A DNA stretch of 64,000 nt from Saprospiraceae bacterium (GTDB taxonomy: Bacteria > Bacteroidota > Bacteroidia > Chitinophagales > Saprospiraceae). The first letter of the stretch is position 1. Each line of letters begins with the position of its first letter. The translations under genes and the position numbers were made by a program. Below are positions 35,565 to 44,566 of this stretch, piece by piece. Below the pieces are notes generated by a model, which was not told the DNA's origin, ran no database searches, and worked only from the letters and a program-made list of their open reading frames with translations. The DNA is taken from contig JABWBR010000006.1 of NCBI GenBank assembly GCA_013360405.1, forward strand, positions 1 to 64,000. The letters run 5' to 3'.

Positions 35565-35900
35565 ATGCAAGCACCTTCTACTGAAAACTGGACGCAAGAT
35601 CATTATCTCGCATTTATTGCGCTTTACGGCGCCAATGCCGACGCCCAGTTGAATCCCGATGAGCTGTCTTTTATGAAACACCATTTTGGTGAGCCTGTCT
35701 GTGATGAAGTTAGCGCCTTCTTTTCAACCTTGTCTGATTCAGAAGCCATCAACACCATCTATAATCTGAGAAACCGCTTTTTCCCAGGTGAAGACAGCAA
35801 ACAAGAGATTTTAGAAGGGCTGAGAGGGATCTTTGAAAGCGACCACGTGTTTTCGAGACTGGAACACGCTATTATGAATGTGTGGCATAAAATGATTTAA
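35565..35900 (+). CDS. Hypothetical protein, 111 residues, possibly TerB-like
   Basis: Not recognised with confidence. All-helical in character, with acidic and aromatic residues. LYGANADAQLNPDELSFM resembles the helix-loop-helix that opens TerB-like domains, where acidic residues may bind metal, but this is only a visual resemblance. No signal peptide or membrane segment. It converges on the MFS gene, and the two stop codons overlap by four bases at 35897-35900. Confidence 0.6.
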   Translation: MQAPSTENWTQDHYLAFIALYGANADAQLNPDELSFMKHHFGEPVCDEVSAFFSTLSDSEAINTIYNLRNRFFPGEDSKQEILEGLRGIFESDHVFSRLEHAIMNVWHKMI

Positions 35901-37048
35901 TGCCATGTAGCTTTATAAGCAAGTGCAGCTCCCAATAGGAGGGCCGCAGATATCAACAACAAACCGGCCTCCAAACCGAATTGATCGCCCAGTGCGCCTA
36001 TCACCGGCCGGCCCAGCAATTGGGCAATTATTCCCGCTGTTGATACCGCCGCTATACCAACTCCGGCAGGTACGCCCTGTTGAACGGCAGAATTTGCATA
36101 GATAATGGGCACTATAACCGACAGGCCCAGCCCTACCAGGGCAAACCCAACAAGCGTAAGCCAAAGCACACTGGAAAGTGCTACAATGACTAACCCTGCA
36201 ATTGCTATTCCTGAACCCACGAGAATAAGACGTTTAACCCCCAACCACTGCCGCAATCGGTTGGAATTAAACCGGCCCAAAGCCATACAAGCTGCAAAAC
36301 CTGCGAAACCGAAACCTGCCAGTGATGCCCTCACTCCCATTTCTGTTTTCAAATAAACACTACTCCAGTCGGCCATTGCGCCCTCGCCCAACACATAACA
36401 TCCACTCATAGCCGACAGCAATACCAACCCCCGGGAAGGCAAAGCAAAAACACGCCTGCCCGGTATATACTGGCTAGGGATCTCTGTAATGGACGGTTGT
36501 ATAAGTAAGGTCAGCAAGCCCATCACAATGGCTAATAGTACCAGGTGAGCCGCCAAGGAGATCCCCATGGCCGTCAAAGCTGCAGCCAAAAGCGCCCCCA
36601 GCACCAATCCCATACTGTACATGGCGTGTGCAAAAGGCATTACCCTTATTTGATAGGTGTTTTCGGCTACGGCGGCGGCGGCGTTCATCGATACATTCAT
36701 AGCCCCATTTCCGATGCCTAAAGCAAATAAGGCCAGCGTAAGCGACAACTGATTCCACGCAAAAGAAGGAAGCGTAATTGCTATACAAAAAAACAGCGTA
36801 CTGATTACGGTAGCCCAGCCCGGTGAAAATCGGCTCAACAATGCCCCCGATATGATCGACATGACAATCGCGCCCACCGACATGCCCAGCAAGGAAAATC
36901 CCAGTTGGGTTTTGTTGAGCGACAAAGCCAGCTGAGCTTCAGCGATGCGCGCTACCCAGCTGCCGTACTGGATGCTCAGTATCAAAAACACTAACCCGAT
37001 AGCGAGCCGGGGTGAAACAGTTGGAAAACGTTTTGCGCTGCGAATCAT
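35897..37048 (-). CDS. Major facilitator superfamily transporter (YbjJ-like)
   Basis: Inner-membrane transporter with 12 hydrophobic segments in 383 residues from ATG 37048; a GTG two codons upstream is also possible. The overall length and SLNKTQLGFSLLGMSVGAIV match small-solute or drug efflux MFS proteins of the YbjJ group. A second repeat-like region is GFAGFAACMALGRFNSNRLRQWLGVKR, which includes the typical loop 8-9 Arg/Gly motif. Substrate unknown. Divergent from the SDR gene. Confidence 0.85.
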   Translation of the reverse strand: MIRSAKRFPTVSPRLAIGLVFLILSIQYGSWVARIAEAQLALSLNKTQLGFSLLGMSVGAIVMSIISGALLSRFSPGWATVISTLFFCIAITLPSFAWNQLSLTLALFALGIGNGAMNVSMNAAAAVAENTYQIRVMPFAHAMYSMGLVLGALLAAALTAMGISLAAHLVLLAIVMGLLTLLIQPSITEIPSQYIPGRRVFALPSRGLVLLSAMSGCYVLGEGAMADWSSVYLKTEMGVRASLAGFGFAGFAACMALGRFNSNRLRQWLGVKRLILVGSGIAIAGLVIVALSSVLWLTLVGFALVGLGLSVIVPIIYANSAVQQGVPAGVGIAAVSTAGIIAQLLGRPVIGALGDQFGLEAGLLLISAALLLGAALAYKATWH

Positions 37049-37077
37049 AACCACCTTTTTTGATTCGGCTAGGGCTG

Positions 37078-37085
37078 CAAAGCTA
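37078..37085 (-). promoter_or_regulatory. Candidate -7 element of the MFS gene
   Basis: Minus strand TAGCTTTG, an exact TANNTTTG match, 29 bases before ATG 37048. No TTG at the usual spacing. Confidence 0.35.
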
Positions 37086-37130
37086 AGCTTTATTTTTTTT
37101 TGCCATATTTGGCAGTATAAATTAGAAACT

Positions 37131-37901
37131 ATGTTTGAAGCTCATCTTTTTCAACAAAAAATAGCGCTGGTCACCGGCGGCGCTACCGGCATCGGATATG
37201 CCATAGCCGAACAACTCTTGCGGCTCGGGGCGAAGGTGTATATCGCCTCCCGAAAAGAAGAAAAACTGGTACAAGCGGTCGTCAAACTCCAGGAACTAGG
37301 CCCCTGTGAATACCAGGTATGCGATATCCGGAATATGGAAAGCGTACAACACCTGGCCGATACGATCAAAAACCATGACGGCCGGTTGGATATTTTGGTA
37401 AATAACGCCGGCGGGCAATTTCCTTCCCTTGCGGAAGATATTACCGAAAAAGGATGGAATGCCGTGATCAATAACAACCTCAACGGCACCTGGTACGTCA
37501 CGCAAACGATGGCCAAGCAGTTTTTTATTCCCCAACAGGAAGGCGCCATCGTAAATATTATTGTCAATATCTTCCGCGGTTTTCCGGGCATTGCTCACAG
37601 CGCCGCCGCCCGGGCCGGCGTAGACAACCTCACCAAAACGCTGGCTGTGGAGTGGAGCAAATACCATATCCGCGTAAATGCAGTGGCGCCTGGCATTATT
37701 TTGAGCTCGGGGCTAGATAACTATCCGCCCGAAATGATACAGGGTATCGAACGAACTATCCCCATGAAAAGACTGGGCACGGTAAACGAAGTGGCCTGGC
37801 TAACGCTTTTTCTGGCCGGCCCAATGGCTGCTTATATCACAGGCGAAACTGTTTATGTGGACGGCGGCCAGCGTTTGTGGGGAAATATGTTTGAATTGTA
37901 A
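37131..37901 (+). CDS. SDR of the 2,4-dienoyl-/enoyl-CoA reductase type
   Basis: SDR of 256 residues from ATG 37131 (MFEAHLFQQKIALVTGG). The nucleotide motif TGGATGIG lies at about 15-22 and NNAG at about 90-93. The overall pattern (HSAAARAGVDNLTKTLAVEW, then VNAVAPGII) is that of 2,4-dienoyl-CoA or trans-2-enoyl-CoA reductases, not of the YxxxK type. In dienoyl-CoA reductases the conserved Ser and Lys sit four residues apart; here they read Ser157 and Arg161, so the Lys is replaced by Arg, and the catalytic Tyr is not evident. It opens a cluster with acyl-CoA synthetase, ALDH and SCP2 proteins, which supports a fatty acyl-CoA substrate. Confidence 0.85.
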   Translation: MFEAHLFQQKIALVTGGATGIGYAIAEQLLRLGAKVYIASRKEEKLVQAVVKLQELGPCEYQVCDIRNMESVQHLADTIKNHDGRLDILVNNAGGQFPSLAEDITEKGWNAVINNNLNGTWYVTQTMAKQFFIPQQEGAIVNIIVNIFRGFPGIAHSAAARAGVDNLTKTLAVEWSKYHIRVNAVAPGIILSSGLDNYPPEMIQGIERTIPMKRLGTVNEVAWLTLFLAGPMAAYITGETVYVDGGQRLWGNMFEL

Positions 37902-37963
37902 CGCCTTTATGGCTATCTTAACACCGTTGAATACCCGGATTATTTTATTAAATCACAAGACGC

Positions 37964-39646
37964 ATGCCTTATCCCGACCATACGCTTCGCTCTGCCGTTG
38001 AGCTCTTTTACCATTGGGAAGCTACAAAACCTGATACGCCGTTTTTGCAACAACCCTTTGGCGAGGAATGGAAAACAATTTCCTGGGGCGAAGCCGGACA
38101 AATTGCGAGAAAAGTGGCTGCCGCCCTGCGTAAACTGGGTTATCAACCCGGCGATCATATCGGAATGGTATCCAAAAATTGCTACCATTGGGTATTAGCC
38201 GATCTGGCTATGATGATAGGCGGATATGTGTCGGTGCCTTTTTATCCAACGCTCAGTGCTTCCCAATTGGAAGAAGTGATCCGCCTCGGCGATATAAAGG
38301 CAATTTTTGTGGGAAAACTCGACAATTGGGAGCATATGAAAGATGGCGTGCCCGCCGATATTCCAATCATTGCTTTTCCCCATTACCCCGGCAATTCAAA
38401 AGTGGCGGAAGGCCTGCAATGGGACGAGTGGATTGCCGATGTCGAACCTCTTGCCGAAAATCCGGCGCCCGATATCCACGCCTTGTGGACTATCCTGTTT
38501 ACTTCGGGCACTACCGGTACGCCCAAAGGTGTTATGCTCGATTATTATGCCCCCACCGCGCTAATGGAAATGGAAAGACAACACAATATTCTCAAACTAT
38601 TCCAAGGTGACGAACACCGCTTTTTTTCTTACCTGCCCCTCAATCACATCGCCGAGCGTATTATTGTAGAGTTGGCTTGCTTACTCACCGGCGGAACAAT
38701 CTATTTTGCCGAATCGCTCGACCGGTTTGCCCAAAACCTGCGCTATACCCAACCCACGCTTTTTATGGCCGTTCCGCGAATCTGGACCAAATTCCAACTC
38801 GGCATTCTGGAGCGGTTACCCCAAAAGAAATTGGATATTTTTCTAAAAATTCCGATTCTCTCCGGATTGATAAAAAAGAAAATTATCACCGGCTTAGGCC
38901 TCGACAAGGCTAATATACTACTCACCGGCGCTGCGCCCACCCCCGATGTACTCAAAGAGTGGTACAAACGCATTGGCATAGTCATACAGGAAGTATACGC
39001 CCAGACCGAAAACTGCGGCGGATGTACCCTTATGCCTTTTGCCCGCGTGAAATCAGGCACCGTCGGTGTTGCGCTGCCCGACGTGGAAATCCGCATCGAC
39101 CCCGCTAACGGCGAGGTAGTGACCCGCAGCCCATGGACGATGATGGGCTATTACAAAGCTGAAGACAAAACAAAGGAGGTACTCCGCGACGGTTGGCTAT
39201 ACTCGGGCGACCAGGGCGAACTCGACGCCGAAGGTTACCTCCGCATCACCGGCCGCGTAGCCGATACGTTCAAATCGGCAAAAGGTAAATTTATCGTGCC
39301 GGCGCCAATAGAATGGGGATTCGCTAAAAATAGTTTTATAGAACAAATTTGTATCGTTGGCCTCACCCTGCCCCAACCGGTAGCACTTGTCGTGCTGTCG
39401 GAAATCGGCAAACAATCGGACCGAAAAAGCGTTTCAAAAAGTCTACTCGACAACTTAAACGAAGTGAATACAGGGCTGGCCAATTATGAACGCCTGGGAA
39501 AAGTGGTTGTGGTAAAAGAAGATTGGACCGTTGACAACGGCATGCTGACACCCACTATGAAAATTAAACGAAACGTGCTGGCCCAGCATTACGCCCCAAT
39601 GCTCAACAACTGGTATGCCCAACAGGCGGAAATTGTGTGGGAATAG
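37964..39646 (+). CDS. AMP-binding long-chain acyl-CoA synthetase
   Basis: Adenylate-forming ligase of 560 residues activating fatty acids to acyl-CoA. The P-loop motif is ILFTSGTTGTPKGVML near residue 180, followed by SYLPLNHIAERI (A4-like), AQTENCGGCTL (A5-like) near 345, and the hinge region GWLYSGDQGELDAEGYLRIT (A7/A8-like). The order and the NHIAERI-type segment match the long-chain/FadD15 branch rather than acetyl-CoA synthetase. It lies 62 bases after the reductase and 30 bases before the ALDH, so is likely co-transcribed. Confidence 0.9.
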   Translation: MPYPDHTLRSAVELFYHWEATKPDTPFLQQPFGEEWKTISWGEAGQIARKVAAALRKLGYQPGDHIGMVSKNCYHWVLADLAMMIGGYVSVPFYPTLSASQLEEVIRLGDIKAIFVGKLDNWEHMKDGVPADIPIIAFPHYPGNSKVAEGLQWDEWIADVEPLAENPAPDIHALWTILFTSGTTGTPKGVMLDYYAPTALMEMERQHNILKLFQGDEHRFFSYLPLNHIAERIIVELACLLTGGTIYFAESLDRFAQNLRYTQPTLFMAVPRIWTKFQLGILERLPQKKLDIFLKIPILSGLIKKKIITGLGLDKANILLTGAAPTPDVLKEWYKRIGIVIQEVYAQTENCGGCTLMPFARVKSGTVGVALPDVEIRIDPANGEVVTRSPWTMMGYYKAEDKTKEVLRDGWLYSGDQGELDAEGYLRITGRVADTFKSAKGKFIVPAPIEWGFAKNSFIEQICIVGLTLPQPVALVVLSEIGKQSDRKSVSKSLLDNLNEVNTGLANYERLGKVVVVKEDWTVDNGMLTPTMKIKRNVLAQHYAPMLNNWYAQQAEIVWE

Positions 39647-39676
39647 CTAAATATATCCAAACTAACAAGTAGCATC

Positions 39677-41110
39677 ATGTCCTTAACATTGACTACCGAT
39701 ACGACTTCACATATCAAGCGCATTTTTGCTTTACAGCAAGCCAATCTTCAAAAACTAAAAGATACAACAGCTGCGGCACGTATAGCCAAACTAAAAAAAC
39801 TGGAACGCTACCTACTTGACGAGCATAACTTCAGGGCATTGGCGGATGCTATGCATGCCGATTTTCGCAAACCTGAAGCAGAAGTGTTTCTCACCGAAGT
39901 CGGAGTGGTGCAAAGCCAGATTCGCTATATATGCCGGCAACTTCGCCATTGGATGCATGCCAAAAACGTGCCTACTATTACACCTCTGGCCGGTACAACT
40001 TCGCATATTTTGTGCGAGCCGAAAGGCTTGGCGCTTATTATCTCTCCCTGGAATTACCCGGTAAACCTGGCTTTCGGCCCGCTGTCCTACGCCATTGCCG
40101 CCGGCAACGCCGTCATTATCAAACCTTCTGAGTTGGCGCCCCTTACTTCTGCTTTTATGAAAAAAATGATCGACACCCTGTTTGATGAAAGCGAAGTGGC
40201 AGTAATAGAAGGCGAAGTATCGACGGCACAAGCCTTACTCGATATGCCGTTCAACCATATCCATTTTACAGGCAGCCCCCAGGTAGGGAAAATAGTAATG
40301 GCCGCCGCCGCAAAACACCTGGCATCCGTCACACTCGAACTCGGTGGCAAGTCGCCGGTGATCATTGGCGCCAATGTCCGCATAAAAAATCATGCCGCTA
40401 AAATCGCCTGGGCGAAATTGATGAACGACGGACAAACCTGCATCGGCCCCGACTATGTGCTGCTTCCCAAACCGCACCTCTCCTCTTTTGTGGAGGGCTT
40501 TGCCGCCGCAGTTCATAAAATGTATAACCCCAATAACAAAGGAATAGACCAATCGCCCGACCTGGCGCGCATCATCAATGACCGCAATTTTCAACGCATC
40601 AAACATCTCATCGATGACGCGATAGAAAAAGGCGCCAAGGTGGAAATGGGCGCTACTTACAACGAAACCGAACGCTATATTGCCCCCACTTTACTCACGG
40701 CCGTCACCGAAGAAATGGACATCATGCACGAGGAGATTTTCGGCCCGGTTTTGCCCGTGATGACTTACGACCAACTCGACCAGGCCCTCGACATCGTGAA
40801 CCGTCGCCCTAAACCGCTTGCGATGTATATTACCAGCGGCAGTTCCAGTCAAATCAACTATATCGTCAAACACACTTCGGCCGGTACCACCTGTATCAAC
40901 GATTACAACCTGGGGTTCAGCAATACCCACCTGCCTTTCGGCGGCGTCAACAACAGCGGCATCGGCAAATCACTCGGCTATCACGGCTTTGAAGCATTTT
41001 CTAACGAACGCGGCATCATAAGGAGGTACCAGGGCACACTGAGCATGCTTTTTCCTCCTTTTTCCAAATTAACTACCCGGCTGGGTAAGTTTTTTTACAA
41101 ATTCAGCTGA
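39677..41110 (+). CDS. Aldehyde dehydrogenase (class 3-like)
   Basis: NAD(P)-dependent aldehyde dehydrogenase, 477 residues. The general-base Glu lies in VTLELGGKSP (about 222-231) and the catalytic Cys in DGQTCIGPDYVLLP (about 255). ISPWNYPVNLAFGPL and EEIFGPVLPV are further family motifs. The C-terminal tail (SMLFPPFSKLTTRLGKFFYKFS) is hydrophobic and basic, as in membrane-associated fatty-aldehyde dehydrogenases of class 3. Together with the upstream ligase and reductase this suggests oxidation of long-chain aldehydes to acids. Confidence 0.93.
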   Translation: MSLTLTTDTTSHIKRIFALQQANLQKLKDTTAAARIAKLKKLERYLLDEHNFRALADAMHADFRKPEAEVFLTEVGVVQSQIRYICRQLRHWMHAKNVPTITPLAGTTSHILCEPKGLALIISPWNYPVNLAFGPLSYAIAAGNAVIIKPSELAPLTSAFMKKMIDTLFDESEVAVIEGEVSTAQALLDMPFNHIHFTGSPQVGKIVMAAAAKHLASVTLELGGKSPVIIGANVRIKNHAAKIAWAKLMNDGQTCIGPDYVLLPKPHLSSFVEGFAAAVHKMYNPNNKGIDQSPDLARIINDRNFQRIKHLIDDAIEKGAKVEMGATYNETERYIAPTLLTAVTEEMDIMHEEIFGPVLPVMTYDQLDQALDIVNRRPKPLAMYITSGSSSQINYIVKHTSAGTTCINDYNLGFSNTHLPFGGVNNSGIGKSLGYHGFEAFSNERGIIRRYQGTLSMLFPPFSKLTTRLGKFFYKFS

Positions 41111-41159
41111 TCAATCCGCACTCGCAAAACGTTTATTTATTATAAAAAAAAACATCAAT

Positions 41160-41456
41160 ATGAGCTTTGAATCAACGCTGAACGCCATCACAAGCAGAGC
41201 AGCCACAGCTTCCAGCCTGGGCTCTTCTCTCAAGTTCGATTTCGGCGATCAACAAATATTGCTCGACGGCACCGGCGATAGCAACGTGGTAAGCACAGAA
41301 AACAAAGACGCCGACTGCACCGTCAGCATCAAACTGGAAGACCTGGAAGCTATGATGAAGGGCGACCTGAACCCGATGATGGCTTTTATGAGCGGAAAAA
41401 TTAAAGTAAAAGGCGATATGGGAGTTGCTATGAAACTCCAGTCTTTCCTGAAGTAA
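41160..41456 (+). CDS. SCP2 sterol-binding domain protein
   Basis: Single-domain SCP2-like protein of 98 residues, cytosolic. It has the compact alpha-beta pattern of the family with LEDLEAMMKGDLNPMMAFMSGKIKVKGDMGVAMKLQ split as the conserved helix and the MSGKIKVKGD beta turn. SCP2 domains bind long-chain acyl chains or lipids and act as carriers. It is the last of four genes with acyl-CoA-related products. A direct carrier role for that cluster is inferred. Confidence 0.88.
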   Translation: MSFESTLNAITSRAATASSLGSSLKFDFGDQQILLDGTGDSNVVSTENKDADCTVSIKLEDLEAMMKGDLNPMMAFMSGKIKVKGDMGVAMKLQSFLK

Positions 41457-41538
41457 ATCGTCCTTTTTCTCTTTATTCTTCGCAAGAAGCTTTCTCTCAT
41501 ATATCGGCATGGGGGGGAGCCTCTACTAATTTACGCTT

Positions 41539-42873
41539 ATGCCCACCTTTAACTTGAAACCTATTCTCCTCTGGAGTGTATTGATCATTTTTTCGCTTCT
41601 GAGCTCCGCCTCCTGCAAAAATGACGACGACGACGGCGGTATGCCCATTGCTCCCGCCTGCGACTCCACCTTCACCCCTATCGTATTCGTGCACGGCTTT
41701 CTGGCTTCAGGCGATACCTATGCCGCCCAATTCCAGCGGTTTGAATCAAACGACTACTGCTCCGGCAGGCTTTTTGCATTTGACTGGAATACGCTGGGTA
41801 CGCAGGATGCGGCCGTTCAGCAATTAAACTTATTTATCGACAATGTGCTGGCCGCAACAGGATCTGCAAAGGTCAACCTCGTGGGGCATTCCGCAGGCGG
41901 AGGACTTGGGTATAATTATCTTTCCGATGCCTCCAGGGCAGCCAAAGTAGCACTTTACGCCCACCTGGGCAGCGGCGCACAGCCCGGCTCGGCAGGCCCC
42001 AACGGCAGTGTGCCCACACTCAATGTATGGTCTGACGGCGATAAGGTGGTGCAAGGCAATAATATTCCCGGAGCCACAAACCTCCAATTACCCAACCTCG
42101 ATCATTATCAAGTGGCTACGAGTGCCGCAACTTTCGAAGCCCTATACAAGTTTTTCAATGCCGATCAATTACCGGCCACAACAGATATCAAGCCAGATGA
42201 AGAAGTCGTCTTGGCAGGCAGAGTAGTCACCCTCGGCGAAAACGCCCCCCAAAGCGGCGCCTCGATCACTATTTATGCACTCGACCCCGCCACAGGCAAT
42301 CGCAAAACGACTACCCCCGATGCCGCACTCACCGCCGACGCCAACGGCAATTGGGGCCCTTGGCCCGCCCAAAAAAATACTTATTACGAGTTTTTCGTGA
42401 GAACAACAACCTCAGGCGATCGCCCAATCCACTATTACAGAGAACCTTTCACACGCAATAATCAACTCATTTATCTGCGTACTTTCCCTCCTCCTACTTC
42501 CCTGGCAGGGCTTCTACTTGCAGGCGTACCAAAAGACGACGATCAGAGTGTAGTAGCTGTTTTTATTGCTAATCAGGCAGCGATCGCTCAGCGCGACCAA
42601 CTCAGCGTTAATGCATTTGAACTGGCTACTGCGCAATATGCCAGCGCAGAGCGCACCGCTATTGCTTTTTTCCTTTACGACAACGGTGACGGGCAAACAA
42701 GTGGCAATACTCACGCCGCTTTCAACTTCCTTCAGGCTTTCCTTACCGGCGTGGATTATTTCATTCCAACTACTCCGCAAACGAGTGTACAACTAAAGTT
42801 TAACGAGCGTTCGATGGCTGTCCCAAATCTTCGCTCAGAAACAGACGGCGTTATTGTAGCAGTATTCGATTAG
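41539..42873 (+). CDS. Surface-exposed alpha/beta-hydrolase lipoprotein (esterase or lipase)
   Basis: Lipoprotein of 444 residues. The signal peptide ends in SSAS followed by Cys26. The next residues, KNDDDDGG, fit the lysine/acidic lipoprotein export signal that directs Bacteroidota lipoproteins to the cell surface. The hydrolase core has FVHGFLASGDTY, the nucleophile elbow GHSAGGG, a probable Asp in WSDGDKVV, and a His in LDHYQVAT. From about residue 215, a beta-rich carboxypeptidase-regulatory-like region (GRVVTLGENAPQSGASITIY) and a second accessory domain follow. Likely an extracellular lipid or ester hydrolase; its place behind the acyl-CoA cluster is suggestive. Its 3' end overlaps the heme A synthase gene by 23 bases. 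Confidence 0.87.
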   Translation: MPTFNLKPILLWSVLIIFSLLSSASCKNDDDDGGMPIAPACDSTFTPIVFVHGFLASGDTYAAQFQRFESNDYCSGRLFAFDWNTLGTQDAAVQQLNLFIDNVLAATGSAKVNLVGHSAGGGLGYNYLSDASRAAKVALYAHLGSGAQPGSAGPNGSVPTLNVWSDGDKVVQGNNIPGATNLQLPNLDHYQVATSAATFEALYKFFNADQLPATTDIKPDEEVVLAGRVVTLGENAPQSGASITIYALDPATGNRKTTTPDAALTADANGNWGPWPAQKNTYYEFFVRTTTSGDRPIHYYREPFTRNNQLIYLRTFPPPTSLAGLLLAGVPKDDDQSVVAVFIANQAAIAQRDQLSVNAFELATAQYASAERTAIAFFLYDNGDGQTSGNTHAAFNFLQAFLTGVDYFIPTTPQTSVQLKFNERSMAVPNLRSETDGVIVAVFD

Positions 42874-43978
42874 AAAGCAGATTTGCTATTTGATACCTCA
42901 GGTAAATGACTACAGCCAACAACAGGATGGCAACCGCCTGGTGAAATACGCCTAAGCCGACGGGAATTACTCCTATGCTGTTGATAAGTGTAAAAATGCC
43001 TAACAGCACTTGAGTTATCAACAATGTTATTAACATTATTATTCCCAGCCTGATTTGTTTGCTTTTTGTTGTTTTTATTGTTAAAAACGAAAACCATAAG
43101 ATAATGATTGTCAACACATAAGCAGTGTTTCGATGCAATACCTGTACCAAGGCAGGCATAAAGGGAGTTTTGTCGTATTCCACAAAGTTATCCACATTCC
43201 ATTGTGTAAAATCGGTTAATATGCTGGGAATGAATGCCCCATGCATATCGGGCCAGGTGGGATAAGATAACCCGGCTTTCATACCCGACATAACCCCGCC
43301 CAAAAGGATCTGTACGATCACAAGAAAAAAAACAGCCGCCCCCCAACTCCTCGGCACGGAGGATGCCGATGACGCGGACGAAGCAAGTGATGCGGTGCCA
43401 GCGGAAGACTCAGTTAGCGCCGCCCGCTTCGGCTGCCAAACCCCGATCGCAGTCCACCACAAATACCCGAATACGGCCAGCGCAATCCCCAAATGGAGCG
43501 TCAGCTTGTAGGCGTTCACCCAGGGACGGTTGACCAACCCACTGGCTACCATGATCCAGCCAAAGCTGGCAGCTAAGGCCGCCAATAACACCACTACCCC
43601 CAACCGTCGCATCAATAACTTGTCAATCCATCCTTTTCTCCAAAAGATCAGGAAGGGTATCAGAAATACGAACCCCATCATGCGGGCCCACAAACGATGA
43701 AAATACTCCCAGAAAAAGATGAACTTGAACTCGCCTATGCTCATTCCCTTATTGATCTGGTGATACTGAGGCGTTGTTTTGTAAAGTTCAAAAGCTTCTT
43801 CCCACTGCGCAGCAGTTACAGGTGGGAATGTGCCCGTCACAATTTCCCATTTGGTGATGGAGAGCCCCGACCCGGTTAATCGCGTGATGCCGCCAATAAC
43901 CACTTGCATAAAAACCAGAAAGACGCCGGCGAGTAGCCAATATTTTACAATGCCCGGGTAAGATGAAGGTGTTTCCAT
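42851..43978 (-). CDS. ctaA: Heme A synthase (COX15/CtaA)
   Basis: Integral membrane enzyme that oxidises the C8 methyl of heme O to the formyl group of heme A for cytochrome oxidase. 375 residues, eight predicted membrane segments, and the four conserved histidines occur in HRLWARM, LHLGIAL, HRNTAYV and HQAVAIL. The periplasmic signature GGITRLTGSGLSITKWEIVTG is present. Between helices 4 and 5 there is a Ser/Ala-rich linker (SSASSASSVP) of low complexity. No ctaB (heme O synthase) neighbour. Confidence 0.95.
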   Translation of the reverse strand: METPSSYPGIVKYWLLAGVFLVFMQVVIGGITRLTGSGLSITKWEIVTGTFPPVTAAQWEEAFELYKTTPQYHQINKGMSIGEFKFIFFWEYFHRLWARMMGFVFLIPFLIFWRKGWIDKLLMRRLGVVVLLAALAASFGWIMVASGLVNRPWVNAYKLTLHLGIALAVFGYLWWTAIGVWQPKRAALTESSAGTASLASSASSASSVPRSWGAAVFFLVIVQILLGGVMSGMKAGLSYPTWPDMHGAFIPSILTDFTQWNVDNFVEYDKTPFMPALVQVLHRNTAYVLTIIILWFSFLTIKTTKSKQIRLGIIMLITLLITQVLLGIFTLINSIGVIPVGLGVFHQAVAILLLAVVIYLRYQIANLLSNRILLQ

Positions 43979-44003
43979 AACTATTTGTATTTATGACGGA
44001 ATG

Positions 44004-44033
44004 CAAAAGTACATGGATTTGTTCGTAGCTCAA
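44004..44033 (-). promoter_or_regulatory. Bacteroidota-type promoter of ctaA
   Basis: On the minus strand TTG (44031-44033), then 19 bases, then TACTTTTG (44004-44011): an exact TTG-N19-TANNTTTG match. The leader to ATG 43978 is about 20 bases. Confidence 0.75.
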
Positions 44034-44049
44034 GTCATCGGAAGGTCAT

Positions 44050-44505
44050 AACCGGGTTAATAATATTTTTATAATTTTTTTTAAAATTGCCGCTTATTAT
44101 TAGCGCTGTGGATTTGTGGAAAAGCCTATGAGGTCACAAATAATTAACACAAACTCACTTTTTATGTATGGGTTATACACACGTTTTCCACATAGCTTCT
44201 GCTTGAATTTTAAGGCATTTATAAACCTCTCCACATGCTGTTGATAATTCAGTGTTCATACCCACTCATGTTATCTACATGTTAAGAGTCGGGGGAAAAC
44301 GCTTGATTTGATGCGGTATTTTCACAACAACATCGCTCAGATTGGTGAAAAAAAGAAGGCGCGGTACTTTGTTGTGGATAGCAGTTGAAAACTATAGCTT
44401 TTGTTCACGCTAATCCACAATTGGTGTGTGGAAAACCCATTCGCTGAAGTGCTTGCTTTTGAGTCTTTTACAATTAATCACACTTTGGAGTGTGAATAAC
44501 TTTAT
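44050..44505. other. Candidate chromosomal replication origin (oriC)
   Basis: A gene-free segment of 588 bases (43979-44566) between divergent ctaA and the SRAP gene. Sequences matching TTATNCACA exactly: TTATACACA at 44173-44181 and TTATTCACA (minus) at 44491-44499. One mismatch from TTATCCACA: 44115-44123 (minus), 44184-44192, 44239-44247 (minus), 44271-44279, 44373-44381 (minus), 44411-44419, 44427-44435 (minus). 44107-44115 (minus) has two mismatches. An AT-rich tract with long T runs (44055-44100) precedes them and could be the unwinding element. No dnaA gene is near. Confidence 0.7.
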
Positions 44506-44566
44506 ACTTTGACAATCATTGACTAAGTTAGCCGTATCATTTATTACTCACTAGGCACTCATTACT

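Noticed and set aside
43343-43415. Microsatellite in the ctaA linker
   Set aside because: The Ser/Ala-rich stretch is low complexity but lacks a regular unit; not called a tandem repeat.
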